Source: Caulobacteraceae bacterium UBA5005
GTDB taxonomy: Bacteria; Pseudomonadota; Alphaproteobacteria; Caulobacterales; Caulobacteraceae
DNA length: 29,019 nt
Assembly (NCBI GenBank): GCA_002398405.1
Contig: DGYN01000120.1
Location: 1,567-30,585, forward strand
Reading direction: 5' to 3'
Shown here: one piece after another, positions 1 to 7,616 of the stretch
Layout: each line of letters starts with the position of its first letter
How positions within the stretch are numbered: the stretch's first letter is position 1
Notes under the pieces: model-generated
What the model saw: only the letters and a program-made list of their open reading frames with translations
Database searches by the model: none
What the model was told of the DNA's origin: nothing
Program-made: the position numbers and the translations under genes

Positions 1-350
1 TGCAGGCCGAAGATCAGCGCATTGCCGTAGACCTTGCCCGGGGGCGCGAAGGCCACCTTGACCTTTTGCACGTCGACGTTCAGCTCCTCGGCGATCAGCA
101 TCGGCATCGAGGTGTAGACGCCCTGGCCCATCTCGGCGCGGGCCGACATCAGCGTGATGGTGTTGTCGTCGGCGATGTGCACCCAGGCGTTGGGCGTGTG
201 CACCAGGCCGGCGGCCTGGGCCGGGCCGCCGAACGGCACGGTGAAGCCCACCAGCAGGCCGCCGCTCATCGCCGCCGTGCCCTTGACGAAGCCACGGCGC
301 GAGACCTTGAGCGTGTCCTGCTGTTGCGAACTGTTCAGTTGTTCACTCAT
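1..350 (-). CDS. iorB: Isoquinoline 1-oxidoreductase-type molybdopterin-binding large subunit, N-terminal part (partial)
   Basis: The first 116 codons of a molybdenum hydroxylase large subunit (xanthine dehydrogenase family, IorB-like), cut off by the left edge. The ATG at 348-350 follows the small subunit by 25 nt. A twin-arginine signal (SRRGFVKG, near residues 16-23) precedes a Gly/Leu/Val-rich hydrophobic stretch ending in AQAA, so the folded Mo-cofactor enzyme should be exported by Tat to the periplasm. After it, a stretch with AEMGQGVYTSMPMLIAEEL matches the start of the aldehyde oxidase/xanthine dehydrogenase molybdopterin-binding domain. Members of this family hydroxylate N-heterocycles or oxidise aldehydes and pass electrons through the small [2Fe-2S] subunit; the substrate cannot be told from this fragment. 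Full-length homologues are typically over 700 residues, so most of the gene lies outside. Confidence 0.88.
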   Translation of the reverse strand, partial: MSEQLNSSQQQDTLKVSRRGFVKGTAAMSGGLLVGFTVPFGGPAQAAGLVHTPNAWVHIADDNTITLMSARAEMGQGVYTSMPMLIAEELNVDVQKVKVAFAPPGKVYGNALIFGL

Positions 351-375
351 GTTGTGCTCCTGTGGCGTCCGGGTG

Positions 376-840
376 TCAGACCTTGCCGCCACGCATGTCG
401 GCGACAGCGGTCTTGATGGCGGCGCGCACGCGCACATAGGTGCCGCAGCGGCAGATGTTGCCATCCATGGCGTCGGTGATCTGCTTGTCGGTCGGGCGAC
501 GGGTTTTTTCAAGCAGGGTCACGGCGGTCATGATCTGGCCCGACTGGCAGTAGCCGCACTGCGGCACGTCGTGCTTGATCCACGCCAGCTGCACCCGGTG
601 CTTGCCGCCCAGGCCCTCGATCGTGGTGATCTTGGAGCCGGCGAGGTCGCTGATCGCGATCTGGCAGGAGCGCTGAGCTTCGCCGTCGATTTTAACCGTG
701 CAAGCGCCGCACTGAGCCACACCGCACCCGAATTTGGTGCCAGTCAGGTTCAGTTCATCCCGGAGGGCCCATAGAAGGGGCGTATCCGGCGATGATTGGA
801 GCGTGACGTCCTTACCGTTGATGTTGAGCTTTACGGCCAT
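376..840 (-). CDS. iorA: (2Fe-2S)-binding small subunit of isoquinoline 1-oxidoreductase-type molybdenum hydroxylase
   Basis: A 154-aa electron-transfer subunit carrying two [2Fe-2S] clusters. The plant-ferredoxin-type cluster is bound by C39, C44, C47 and C59 (CGVAQCGAC...C), and the second, helical cluster by C95, C98, C130 and C132 (CGYC...CRC). Both sets are complete, and the length is normal for the family. The ATG at 838-840 was chosen over an upstream in-frame ATG at 894 because the protein then starts with the usual beta strand (MAVKLNINGK) and GGGAGGA lies about 12 nt upstream. It has no signal peptide, consistent with co-export with the Tat-tagged large subunit 25 nt downstream. It is divergent from the cytochrome c gene at 1006; the roughly 165-nt gap between them holds no gene and probably both promoters. 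Confidence 0.92.
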   Translation of the reverse strand: MAVKLNINGKDVTLQSSPDTPLLWALRDELNLTGTKFGCGVAQCGACTVKIDGEAQRSCQIAISDLAGSKITTIEGLGGKHRVQLAWIKHDVPQCGYCQSGQIMTAVTLLEKTRRPTDKQITDAMDGNICRCGTYVRVRAAIKTAVADMRGGKV

Positions 841-1005
841 GGCGCCTGAGATCCTCCCAAGGGTTTCTTGTCGTTGTTTATAGGCTTTTAGCATGGCATC
901 GCGGAAACAGAAAATACAGGACGCCGTAAAGATGCTGCGATATGCACTGCCGCCACCCTTAGACCCGTCTCTTTAGACCCAACCATAACAAGGAAATAGG
1001 TTTCG

Positions 1006-1398
1006 ATGAATCGCCAGCGTATCACCGTCGCCGCCATCGCTCTCGCCCTCGCGGCGTTCCCGGCGGCCGCCCTGGTCGCCAACAACGCCCAGGCCCAGGA
1101 CGTTCCGGTCACCGAGCTCTTCCAGAAGAAGTGCCTGACCTGCCACAGCCCGACCGCGGCGCCGAACCTGAAGGGTCCGGACCTTAAGGGCGTGTTTGGC
1201 AAAAGCATCGCAGCCCAAAAGGGCTACGCCTATTCGGACGGCCTGAAGGCCAAGGCCTCCATGAAGTGGACCGCCGCCAACCTCGACGCCTATCTGACCA
1301 AGCCCAAGGACTTCGCGCCGGGCACCAAGATGATTCCCTCGGTGGGCGATGCGGCCCAGCGCAAGGCGATCATCGAGCACATGAAGGGCTTGAAGTAG
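1006..1398 (+). CDS. Periplasmic class I cytochrome c (mitochondrial/c2-type)
   Basis: A 130-aa c-type cytochrome. Residues 1-31 form a Sec signal peptide with a hydrophobic core and an AQA cleavage site. The haem attachment motif CLTCH is at 43-47. The downstream segment NLKGPDLKGVFGK, the tyrosine-rich YAYSDGLK, and GTKM with M109 as the likely sixth haem ligand are typical of mitochondrial-type cytochrome c and of cytochromes c2/c552. It should carry electrons in the periplasm between a quinol-oxidising complex or dehydrogenase and a terminal oxidase. AAGGAAA lies 9 nt before the ATG. It is divergent from the Mo-hydroxylase genes, and related two-subunit enzymes can use cytochromes as acceptors, so a link is possible but unproven. 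It ends 33 nt before the next gene. Confidence 0.9.
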   Translation: MNRQRITVAAIALALAAFPAAALVANNAQAQDVPVTELFQKKCLTCHSPTAAPNLKGPDLKGVFGKSIAAQKGYAYSDGLKAKASMKWTAANLDAYLTKPKDFAPGTKMIPSVGDAAQRKAIIEHMKGLK

Positions 1399-1431
1399 CC
1401 CTTTCGCTATAAGGCGGGATAAGCTGTCCGG

Positions 1432-2322
1432 ATGGACTCCTTTCCCGCCTTTTTCGCACTTAGCGGCCGCAAGGTCGTCATCGCCGGAACCGGCGAAGGC
1501 GCGGCGGCCAAGGCGCGCCTGTTCGAAGGCTCGCCCGCCAGCGTCGTGCGCGTCGACGGCGCGGCGGCGCTGGATCCCGACAGTTATGCCGGCGCGGTGT
1601 TGGCCTTCATTGATTCGGACGACATCGCCTTTTGCGAGACCGCGGCCAAGGCCGCGCGCATGGCCGGGGCCCTGGTCAATGTGGTCGACAAGCCCATGTA
1701 TTCTGACTTCTCCACCCCTGCGGTCATCGACCGAGGGGCGCTGGTGGCGGCGGTCGGCACCGGCGGCGCCTCGCCCATGCTGGCGAGCGTGCTGCGCGGG
1801 GACATCGAGGCGCGCCTTCCGGAGGGCTCGGGCCGAATCGCCGCCCTGCTGTCGCAGATGCGCGACGAGGTGAAGGACGCCTTCCCCGACATGGCCCAGC
1901 GCCGCGCCTTCCTGCGCGAGGCAATCACCGGCCCGGTGGCCCAGGCGGCCCTGGACGGCGAGATGGACGAGGCGCGGGATCTATTGAAGGCCCTCCTCTC
2001 CCAGGCGCCCGGCCTGCAGCGCGGCATCGTCTGGCTGCTCGACGGGCGGGGGCCGGCCGACCTTTTGTCCCTGCGCGCTCTTCGCGCCATCAGCGACGCC
2101 GACGTGGTGGCCGCCGACGCCAGGGTCGACAAGGGCGTGATGGCGCGGGTGCGGCGCGATGCGCCAAGGCTGACTGACCTTTCCGAACAGGAACTGATCC
2201 GCCGCGCCGCCAAGGGCGAGCGGGTGGCGCGCATCCTCGCGGCCCTGCCCGACCACCACCTGATCCGCACCCTGAAGGCCGGGGGCGTCGCGGTGGAAAT
2301 CCTGCCGGTGGCCAGCGCTTGA
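1432..2322 (+). CDS. Siroheme synthase-like: precorrin-2 dehydrogenase/ferrochelatase domain plus truncated SUMT domain
   Basis: A 296-aa protein resembling the N-terminal half of CysG. Residues 13-30 form the NAD-binding start (GTGEGAAAK at 19-27). VVDKP contains D86, aligned with the catalytic Asp of the CysG/Met8 dehydrogenase-chelatase, followed by FSTPAVIDRG and GTGGASPMLASVLR, the usual family motifs. This part should oxidise precorrin-2 to sirohydrochlorin and insert iron, giving siroheme for sulfite/nitrite reductases. Residues 197-296 resemble a uroporphyrinogen III methyltransferase (GRGPADLLSLRALRAISDADVV, then VAVEILPVASA). The Gly-rich SAM loop is changed, and the domain ends where the normal one has about 140 residues still to come. 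Methylation is therefore unlikely, and a separate CobA would be needed. Its stop overlaps the next start (TTGA). Confidence 0.82.
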   Translation: MDSFPAFFALSGRKVVIAGTGEGAAAKARLFEGSPASVVRVDGAAALDPDSYAGAVLAFIDSDDIAFCETAAKAARMAGALVNVVDKPMYSDFSTPAVIDRGALVAAVGTGGASPMLASVLRGDIEARLPEGSGRIAALLSQMRDEVKDAFPDMAQRRAFLREAITGPVAQAALDGEMDEARDLLKALLSQAPGLQRGIVWLLDGRGPADLLSLRALRAISDADVVAADARVDKGVMARVRRDAPRLTDLSEQELIRRAAKGERVARILAALPDHHLIRTLKAGGVAVEILPVASA

Positions 2323-3005
2323 GCGCGCTGTCTCCCTCAGACGTCGATGCGATCTTCCTGTCGCTGCGAGTCTCAGCGGTGGCGACCATCCTTTCCCTGC
2401 CGTTCGCCGTGCTGGCGGCCCTGGCGCTGGCCAGGGGCAGGTTTCCCGGCAAGACCCTGTTTTCCGCCCTGGTCCACCTGCCGCTTGTTCTTCCCCCGGT
2501 CGCCACCGGCTATGCCCTGCTGGTCCTGTTCGGCCGCAACGGCGCGATCGGAGCCTGGCTCGCCAAGGCGGGCATCGTGCTGGCCTTCGACTGGACGGGC
2601 GCGGCCCTGGCCGCCGCGGTGATGGCCTTTCCCCTGCTGGTCGGCCCGATCCGCGTAGCCATCGAGACCATCGACCGCGAGGTTGATGAGGTGGCGCGGA
2701 CGCTGGGGGCCAGCCGCATCCAGCGTTTTTTCCGCATCACCCTGCCCCTTGCCGCACCGGGCCTGCTGGCCGGAGGGGTGCTCGGTTTCGCCAAGGCCCT
2801 GGGCGAATTTGGCGCCACCATAACCTTCGTCGGGGCGATCCCGGGCCTGACCCTGACGCTACCCTCGGCCATCCACCGCGCCACCCAGGCGCCCGGCGGC
2901 GAGCCGACGGCGTTATGGCTCTGCGTAATCGCCGCCCTCATGGCCGTAGGGGCGGTCCTGGCGTCGGACCTGTTCTCCCGATGGGCGGCTAAGCGCATCG
3001 GCTGA
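2319..3005 (+). CDS. modB: Molybdate/sulfate-type ABC transporter permease (ModB-like), orphan
   Basis: A 228-aa inner-membrane permease with five or six hydrophobic segments. The EAA cytoplasmic loop (EVDEVARTLGASRIQRFFRITLP, about residues 125-147) docks to the ATPase, and KALGEFGATITFVG is highly typical of molybdate/tungstate and sulfate permeases. Length matches ModB (about 225-230 aa). The start is TTG at 2319, inside the TTGA overlap with the siroheme-like gene, so translation is probably coupled. No binding protein (modA) or ATPase (modC) gene is adjacent: the next gene is an AsmA protein. The permease must work with subunits encoded elsewhere. Because CysT/CysW and ModB share this fold, sulfate or thiosulfate transport is possible, and the siroheme neighbour (sulfite reductase cofactor) leaves that open. 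Confidence 0.85.
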   Translation: MSALSPSDVDAIFLSLRVSAVATILSLPFAVLAALALARGRFPGKTLFSALVHLPLVLPPVATGYALLVLFGRNGAIGAWLAKAGIVLAFDWTGAALAAAVMAFPLLVGPIRVAIETIDREVDEVARTLGASRIQRFFRITLPLAAPGLLAGGVLGFAKALGEFGATITFVGAIPGLTLTLPSAIHRATQAPGGEPTALWLCVIAALMAVGAVLASDLFSRWAAKRIG

Positions 3006-3064
3006 ATCGGAACGATTCTCCGCCTCACGCCCTTTGCATGGGGCGAGGGCGCCGGAGAGTTCGT

Positions 3065-5113
3065 ATGCCGACGTTCGATGAAAACCTGAGCCGTTTCAAA
3101 GGCTGGTCGCGGGAGACCTGGACCAAGGTCAAGACCCGCCGCCCCTCGAAAAAGGCAGCCCTGATCACCCTTGGCTCGATCGGCGGGGTCCTGACGGCGT
3201 TCGTCCTGGTCCTTGGCCTGATGGACTGGAACTACCTGCGCGGCCCCGTGGAGCGCATCGCCTCGGACCGCCTGGGCCGCGCCGTTCACATCGACGGCGA
3301 CCTTGACGTCGAAATCCTGCGGTGGGCGCCGGAGGTTGACGTTCGAGGCCTGCGCATCGCCAACCCCGCCTGGGCCAAGGGCGACATGACCCGCATTGAG
3401 CGGCTGCATTTCACGGTGAAGCTTCTGCCGCTCTTGCAGGGCGATGTCATCATGCCGCTGCTGCAGATCGAAAAGCCCGCCGTCGGCCTGATTCGCGAGG
3501 CCAGCGGCCGCAACAACTGGACCTTCAAGAAGGGCTCGAAAAGGCCTCTCAGCCTGCCGCCGATCCGCCGGTTCGAGATCAACAACGGCGCCCTGGCCAT
3601 CGATGACGGCATGCGCAAGCTCGTCTTCCGCGGCCGCGTGACCTCCAGCGAGATCCAGGACGGCAAAAGCGTTCAGGCCTTCAAGCTGCTGGGCGATGGG
3701 ACGTTGAACGGCGCGAAGTTCGACCTGGACCTCACCGGCGGCCCCCTGCTCAACGTCGATCCCAACCGCCCGTACCCCTTCAACGCCAGAGTCTCGGCCG
3801 GCGCGACCCGCGTCGCCGCTCAGGGCACGATCAAAAAGCCGTTCAACTTCGCCGTCTTCGACACCAGCCTGTCGGTCCAAGGCAATGACATGGCGGACCT
3901 TTATTTCCTGACCGGCCTCGCCTTCCCCAACACCCCGCCCTACGAAGTCAGCGGCCAGTTGGCTCGCCGAACCTTCACCTACAGCTACAATGGCCTCAAC
4001 GGCCGGGTAGGCGACAGCGACCTGCATGGCGATGTCGAGGTCCAGACGCTTCGAAAGCGGCCGCTAATGACCGCGAGCCTCACCTCGCGCAAACTCGACT
4101 TCGACGACCTGGCCACCATCCTGGGGGCCGGCGCTCAGGCCAAGCGCGGTGAAACCGCCTCCCCCGAACAGGCCGCCACGGCGCGCAAGCTGGCAGTCAG
4201 TCAGCGGCTGTTTCCAGACGCTCCGCTGCGCGTCGAGCGACTGCGGGCCATGGACGCCAAGGTCAGCTATCGCGCCGCGACGGTCGTCTCGAGCCAATGG
4301 CCGGTGCGCAAGGCCTCGGTGGACTTGACGCTGCAGGATGCGGTCCTGACCATGGACCCCCTGGTTTTCGGCCTAGACAGGGGCCAGCTGGCGGGACTGG
4401 TGGCGATCAACGCCAAGCAGAATATCCCGGCCGTCAACATGGATGTCCGGCTCACCGGCGCGTCGGTTCAGGAGTTCATCCCGGCCAACTTCAAGCCCCT
4501 GGTTTCCGGCGGCCTCGTCGGGCGCGCCAAGCTCGCGGGCTCGGGCCTGTCGGTGCGCGATGTGGCGGCCAGCTCCAACGGCCAAGTGACCCTGGTTGTC
4601 CCCTCCGGCGAGATCCGCAAAGGCGTCGCCGAGATGATGGGGGTCAATGTCCTAAACGCCCTCTTCGCTGACAAGGCGGACAAGACGCCCGTGCGCTGCG
4701 CCGTCGCCGACTTCAAGGTGACCGGCGGGATGATGACGGCCCAGACCATCGTCTTCGACACCGGGCCGGTGATCGTCTCCGGCGGCGGGACCATCAACCT
4801 AAAGAACGAGCAGATGGACATCCGCGTCAAAGGCCACCCCAAGAAGGTCCGCCTCCTGCGCCTGTCCCTGCCGCTGGAACTGCAAGGTCCCCTGCGCCAG
4901 CCCGACTTTGGGGTAGACCCCGGCGCCGCGGTCGGCCAGGGCGCCATCGCCGCGACGCTGGCCACGATCCTCTCGCCGCTGGCCGTCATCCTGCCCTTCG
5001 TCGACAGCGGCATGGCCGACGACGCCAACTGCAAGGCCCTGATCGGCGAGGCGGGCTCAGGCGCGCCGAAACGTCAGACTGCGGAGAAGGCCAAGGCCGA
5101 GAAGCGGAGCTAG
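3065..5113 (+). CDS. AsmA family protein
   Basis: A 682-aa envelope protein. After a short basic cytoplasmic N-terminus there is one transmembrane helix (AALITLGSIGGVLTAFVLVL, about residues 32-51). The typical AsmA start follows: a GRAVHIDGDLDVE motif, then VRGLRIANPAW. Most of the rest should be a long periplasmic beta-groove, and the C-terminal part contains the conserved AsmA segment (ASSNGQVTLVVPSGEIRKG and MDIRVKGHPKKVRLLRLSLP). AsmA/YhdP/TamB relatives bridge inner and outer membrane and are implicated in phospholipid transport; a precise role cannot be assigned here. ATG 3065 is preferred over the in-frame ATG at 3038 because GGAGAG lies 5 nt before it. The stop codon overlaps the opposing lipoprotein stop in a shared CTAG. 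Confidence 0.88.
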   Translation: MPTFDENLSRFKGWSRETWTKVKTRRPSKKAALITLGSIGGVLTAFVLVLGLMDWNYLRGPVERIASDRLGRAVHIDGDLDVEILRWAPEVDVRGLRIANPAWAKGDMTRIERLHFTVKLLPLLQGDVIMPLLQIEKPAVGLIREASGRNNWTFKKGSKRPLSLPPIRRFEINNGALAIDDGMRKLVFRGRVTSSEIQDGKSVQAFKLLGDGTLNGAKFDLDLTGGPLLNVDPNRPYPFNARVSAGATRVAAQGTIKKPFNFAVFDTSLSVQGNDMADLYFLTGLAFPNTPPYEVSGQLARRTFTYSYNGLNGRVGDSDLHGDVEVQTLRKRPLMTASLTSRKLDFDDLATILGAGAQAKRGETASPEQAATARKLAVSQRLFPDAPLRVERLRAMDAKVSYRAATVVSSQWPVRKASVDLTLQDAVLTMDPLVFGLDRGQLAGLVAINAKQNIPAVNMDVRLTGASVQEFIPANFKPLVSGGLVGRAKLAGSGLSVRDVAASSNGQVTLVVPSGEIRKGVAEMMGVNVLNALFADKADKTPVRCAVADFKVTGGMMTAQTIVFDTGPVIVSGGGTINLKNEQMDIRVKGHPKKVRLLRLSLPLELQGPLRQPDFGVDPGAAVGQGAIAATLATILSPLAVILPFVDSGMADDANCKALIGEAGSGAPKRQTAEKAKAEKRS

Positions 5114-6051
5114 CGGGTCTTGCCGCGCCAGGTCAGGTAGCCGTCGCGGTCCACCGGAAAGTGGGGCCCGTTCATGGGGGCCATAGTGCTGCCCCGCCCG
5201 CCGCCGCAACCGCTGTTGCAGCCGCTGCTGTAGCCGCCGCCGTAAGAGCCGCCCGAGCTGGAGCTCGACGCGCTGTAGGACCGCTGGCTCTGCGAATATT
5301 CGGCGCTGTAGCCCGACCGGCCGCCGCTGGGGCAGCCGGTGCGGCAAGGCGGAAGCTGCGGCGGCGGAGGAGGAGCGCGGTAGACCGGCGGCGGCGGGGG
5401 CGCGACGCGCTCGCCATAACCGTAGGAATACTGCTCATGCTGCTGGCGTTGTTCGTAGCGCGGAGCGGGCGGCGGGGGAGCCGGCGGGTTGTAGCTGTAG
5501 CGCCGCTCCTCGCGGTAGAAGTTGTTGTCGGTGCTGACGTGGTTGTCTTCGCGGTAGCCGCCGGCGAGCGGTGCGGGCGTCGGATAGTCCGGCGTGTAGA
5601 CGCGCTGATATTCCCCGAACCCAACCTCGCCCGAACGGCTGCTGCTGTTGCCGCGGCTGCGGGTCGCGACCTGCCGGTTGGACTTGGCCTTCCGGTTCCA
5701 GAAGTTGGCCTTGGCGCGCGGAGTCGAAGCCGTGGCGGTCTTCACCGCCGGCGGGCAGACCACCGGGACCGCCGGGCAGGCGCCGGCCGTGGTCTTGGCC
5801 GCGCCGTTCGCCGCCGTGGTCGTGGTTCCGTCGGCATTGGTGCTCGAGCCTTCGGGCTGGATGGGAGTCACCACCGCCTGGGTATCGAGCGAGCACTCGG
5901 TCTTTTCCCACTTGGGCGCGCCGTTGGCCTGCTTGCCCACGACGGCGAAGCAGTCGCCGGGCTTGGCGGTGACCAGGGCCTGGGGCACGTCGCAGGCGCT
6001 CAGGCCCAAGAGGGCCAGGGGCGCGGCGAAAAGGGCTAGACGGCGGATCAT
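5110..6051 (-). CDS. Low-complexity Pro/Gly/Ser/Tyr-rich lipoprotein of unknown function
   Basis: A 313-aa protein with a lipoprotein signal (MIRRLALFAAPLALLGLSAC; lipidated C20), so it should be membrane anchored. Residues of roughly 20-60 are ordered and contain CFAVV and WEKTEC, suggesting a disulfide. The rest is low complexity: Thr/Ala-rich linker, Tyr/Arg-rich region, proline runs (PPAPPPPAP, APPPPPVY), then Ser/Gly-rich repeats with short Cys pairs (CRTGC, CNSGC). It ends in a conserved-looking tail (FPVDRDGYLTWRGKTR). I do not recognise a family; the composition suggests a cell-surface or wall-associated structural protein. The start at 6051 was chosen because the lipobox sits at the normal distance from it; an upstream ATG at 6162 would overlap the next gene. 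Its stop shares CTAG with the opposing asmA-like gene. Confidence 0.75.
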   Translation of the reverse strand: MIRRLALFAAPLALLGLSACDVPQALVTAKPGDCFAVVGKQANGAPKWEKTECSLDTQAVVTPIQPEGSSTNADGTTTTAANGAAKTTAGACPAVPVVCPPAVKTATASTPRAKANFWNRKAKSNRQVATRSRGNSSSRSGEVGFGEYQRVYTPDYPTPAPLAGGYREDNHVSTDNNFYREERRYSYNPPAPPPPAPRYEQRQQHEQYSYGYGERVAPPPPPVYRAPPPPPQLPPCRTGCPSGGRSGYSAEYSQSQRSYSASSSSSGGSYGGGYSSGCNSGCGGGRGSTMAPMNGPHFPVDRDGYLTWRGKTR

Positions 6052-6115
6052 GATACGCGGACTCCGGGAGGCTCCGGCGACCAAACACCAGATTCCCGCC
6101 GAAGGGACTCGGATT

Positions 6116-6913
6116 CTAGCTGCAGGCGAGGAAGGCCTCGACCAGGCTCCCGTAGCGCGCAAGTCCTTTGTACGCCTGGAAGTCCGGCGTCACCCCCCGC
6201 CAAGCGGCCGCAAAGGCTGACAGCCTATGGGGATCGTCCCTTAGCGCGCTCAAGGGGTGGCGCCAGATGCGTATGGTAAACAGCACCGCGCCGGTTTCCG
6301 GCAGTTTTCGGATGGTTTGACGCTCGACCCGGACGAAAAGCGCGTCCCCCGCGTCCTTGGGATCGATGGCGGCGATCCTCTCCCGGACCGGCCCTGAGCG
6401 GGGCAGATAGAGTTCATCGGAATTGAGAACCGTCCAGTTGCGGCGCTGCATGATGACGTCCGGCCGGACGGCGTTGAACATCCGCTCGACCACGGTCAGG
6501 AAGCGCTCCTCAAACCCCGGCACCGGGCCGTGCAAGTCCTTCAAGGAAAGCCCGAGGGAATCAGCGGCGGTGAAAAAGGTGCCGGAACAGAGGCTGACCG
6601 CGGTGAGCCGCCACTCGCCATCCACCTTCTCCATCAAGCAAAGATCGTCGGCGCAGAGCAGGGATGCGGCGAACAGCGGCGGCAGTGTCGGGTCCGCCGC
6701 CTGGCCGGTGGCCTTTTCGACCAGGACCCGGACTTCTTCCTGAGCCTCCCGCGAGCCCTCAAGTTCGCCGAACACAGGCTCGCCGCCATCGTAGAGGGCG
6801 AGCTTGCGCGCCGCCTCGGCATCGCCCCCCTCCAGCCACTCGTCCTCGCCGATCGGCCTCAGGCCGATGGCGAAATCATAGGGGGGCGTATCCCAGGGCG
6901 AATGACGGATCAT
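6116..6913 (-). CDS. DUF3445 (heme-dependent oxidative N-demethylase alpha-like) protein
   Basis: A 265-aa soluble protein with the features of the DUF3445/HODM-alpha family: an early PWDTPPYDFAIGLRPI segment, a central GEWRLTAVSLCSGTFF stretch with hydrophobic beta strands, HGPVPG, and a late MQRRNWTVLNS and VRVERQTIRKLPETGAVLFTIRIW region. In the one well-described enzyme (HODM of Pseudomonas mendocina) the alpha subunit binds haem in a PAS-like fold and demethylates dimethylamine. Haem binding here is by family inference only, and the flavin/ferredoxin partner subunits are not nearby. The ATG at 6911-6913 gives the family-typical start; an upstream in-frame ATG (7030) would run into the divergent HAD gene. 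The 46-nt gap to that gene must hold both promoters. Confidence 0.78.
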   Translation of the reverse strand: MIRHSPWDTPPYDFAIGLRPIGEDEWLEGGDAEAARKLALYDGGEPVFGELEGSREAQEEVRVLVEKATGQAADPTLPPLFAASLLCADDLCLMEKVDGEWRLTAVSLCSGTFFTAADSLGLSLKDLHGPVPGFEERFLTVVERMFNAVRPDVIMQRRNWTVLNSDELYLPRSGPVRERIAAIDPKDAGDALFVRVERQTIRKLPETGAVLFTIRIWRHPLSALRDDPHRLSAFAAAWRGVTPDFQAYKGLARYGSLVEAFLACS

Positions 6914-6959
6914 GATCCCCTTGCGCTTACCAGCATCGGGCCCGTATGGGGACGCCCGC

Positions 6960-7616
6960 ATGTCGAACATCAAAGCCGTGATCTGGGATTTCGGGGGGGT
7001 TTTCACCTCCTCTCCCTTCGACGCCTTCAACGCCTATGAGGCGGAAAAGGGCCTGCCCCATGACCTGATCCGTAGCGTCAATCGGCTCAACCCCGACACC
7101 AACGCCTGGGCTCTGTTCGAGCGGACCGAGATCGACGCCGCCGGCTTCGACACGGCGTTCCTGGCCGAATCCACGGCGCTGGGCCATCCGGTGCGCGGGG
7201 CGGAGATCCTGCCGCTGATCTCAGGGCGGGTGCGGCCGGCCATGGTCGAGGCGCTCAAGGCCTGCAAGCAGCACTTCAAGGTCGGCTGCATCACCAACAA
7301 CATGAAGACCGGCAAGAACGCCTCCATGGCCTCCGACGAGGGCGGGGCCAGCAAGACCGCCGCCATCTTCCCGCTGTTCGACCACCTGATCCAAAGCTCG
7401 GAGGTGGGGGTGCGAAAGCCCGATCCGCGCATCTATCTGATGATGTGCGAGGCGTTGGGCGTGGAGCCGCAGGCCTGCGTCTACCTCGACGACCTAGGGG
7501 TGAACTGCAAACCGGCGGCGATGCTGGGCATGACAGCGATCAAGGTGCTGAACGAGACCCAGGCCCTGGACGACCTGGAAAAGGCGACGGGATTGACGTT
7601 CGCCCGGACGATTTAG
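6960..7616 (+). CDS. HAD-like hydrolase (ACAD10 / epoxide-hydrolase N-terminal phosphatase type)
   Basis: A 218-aa HAD-superfamily hydrolase. Motif I is WDFGGVF with nucleophile D10; the usual second Asp is replaced by Gly, as is common in this DFGGV subgroup. Motif II is GCITNN (T112), motif III K153 in VRKPDPRIY, and motif IV the acidic pair in VYLDDLGVN (D177, D178). The helical cap lies between motifs I and II. The closest recognised type is the N-terminal phosphatase domain of ACAD10/ACAD11 and soluble epoxide hydrolase. The acyl-CoA dehydrogenase-like domain that follows in ACAD10 is absent here, but a separate acyl-CoA dehydrogenase lies about 9.4 kb away. ATG 6960 was selected over ATG 6912, which would leave a 16-residue non-conserved extension overlapping the divergent gene. 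Confidence 0.85.
   Translation: MSNIKAVIWDFGGVFTSSPFDAFNAYEAEKGLPHDLIRSVNRLNPDTNAWALFERTEIDAAGFDTAFLAESTALGHPVRGAEILPLISGRVRPAMVEALKACKQHFKVGCITNNMKTGKNASMASDEGGASKTAAIFPLFDHLIQSSEVGVRKPDPRIYLMMCEALGVEPQACVYLDDLGVNCKPAAMLGMTAIKVLNETQALDDLEKATGLTFARTI

Noticed and set aside
2510..4027. 505-codon open frame on the minus strand
   Set aside because: It is antisense to the modB-like and AsmA genes, both well supported, and shows no motif or ribosome site.
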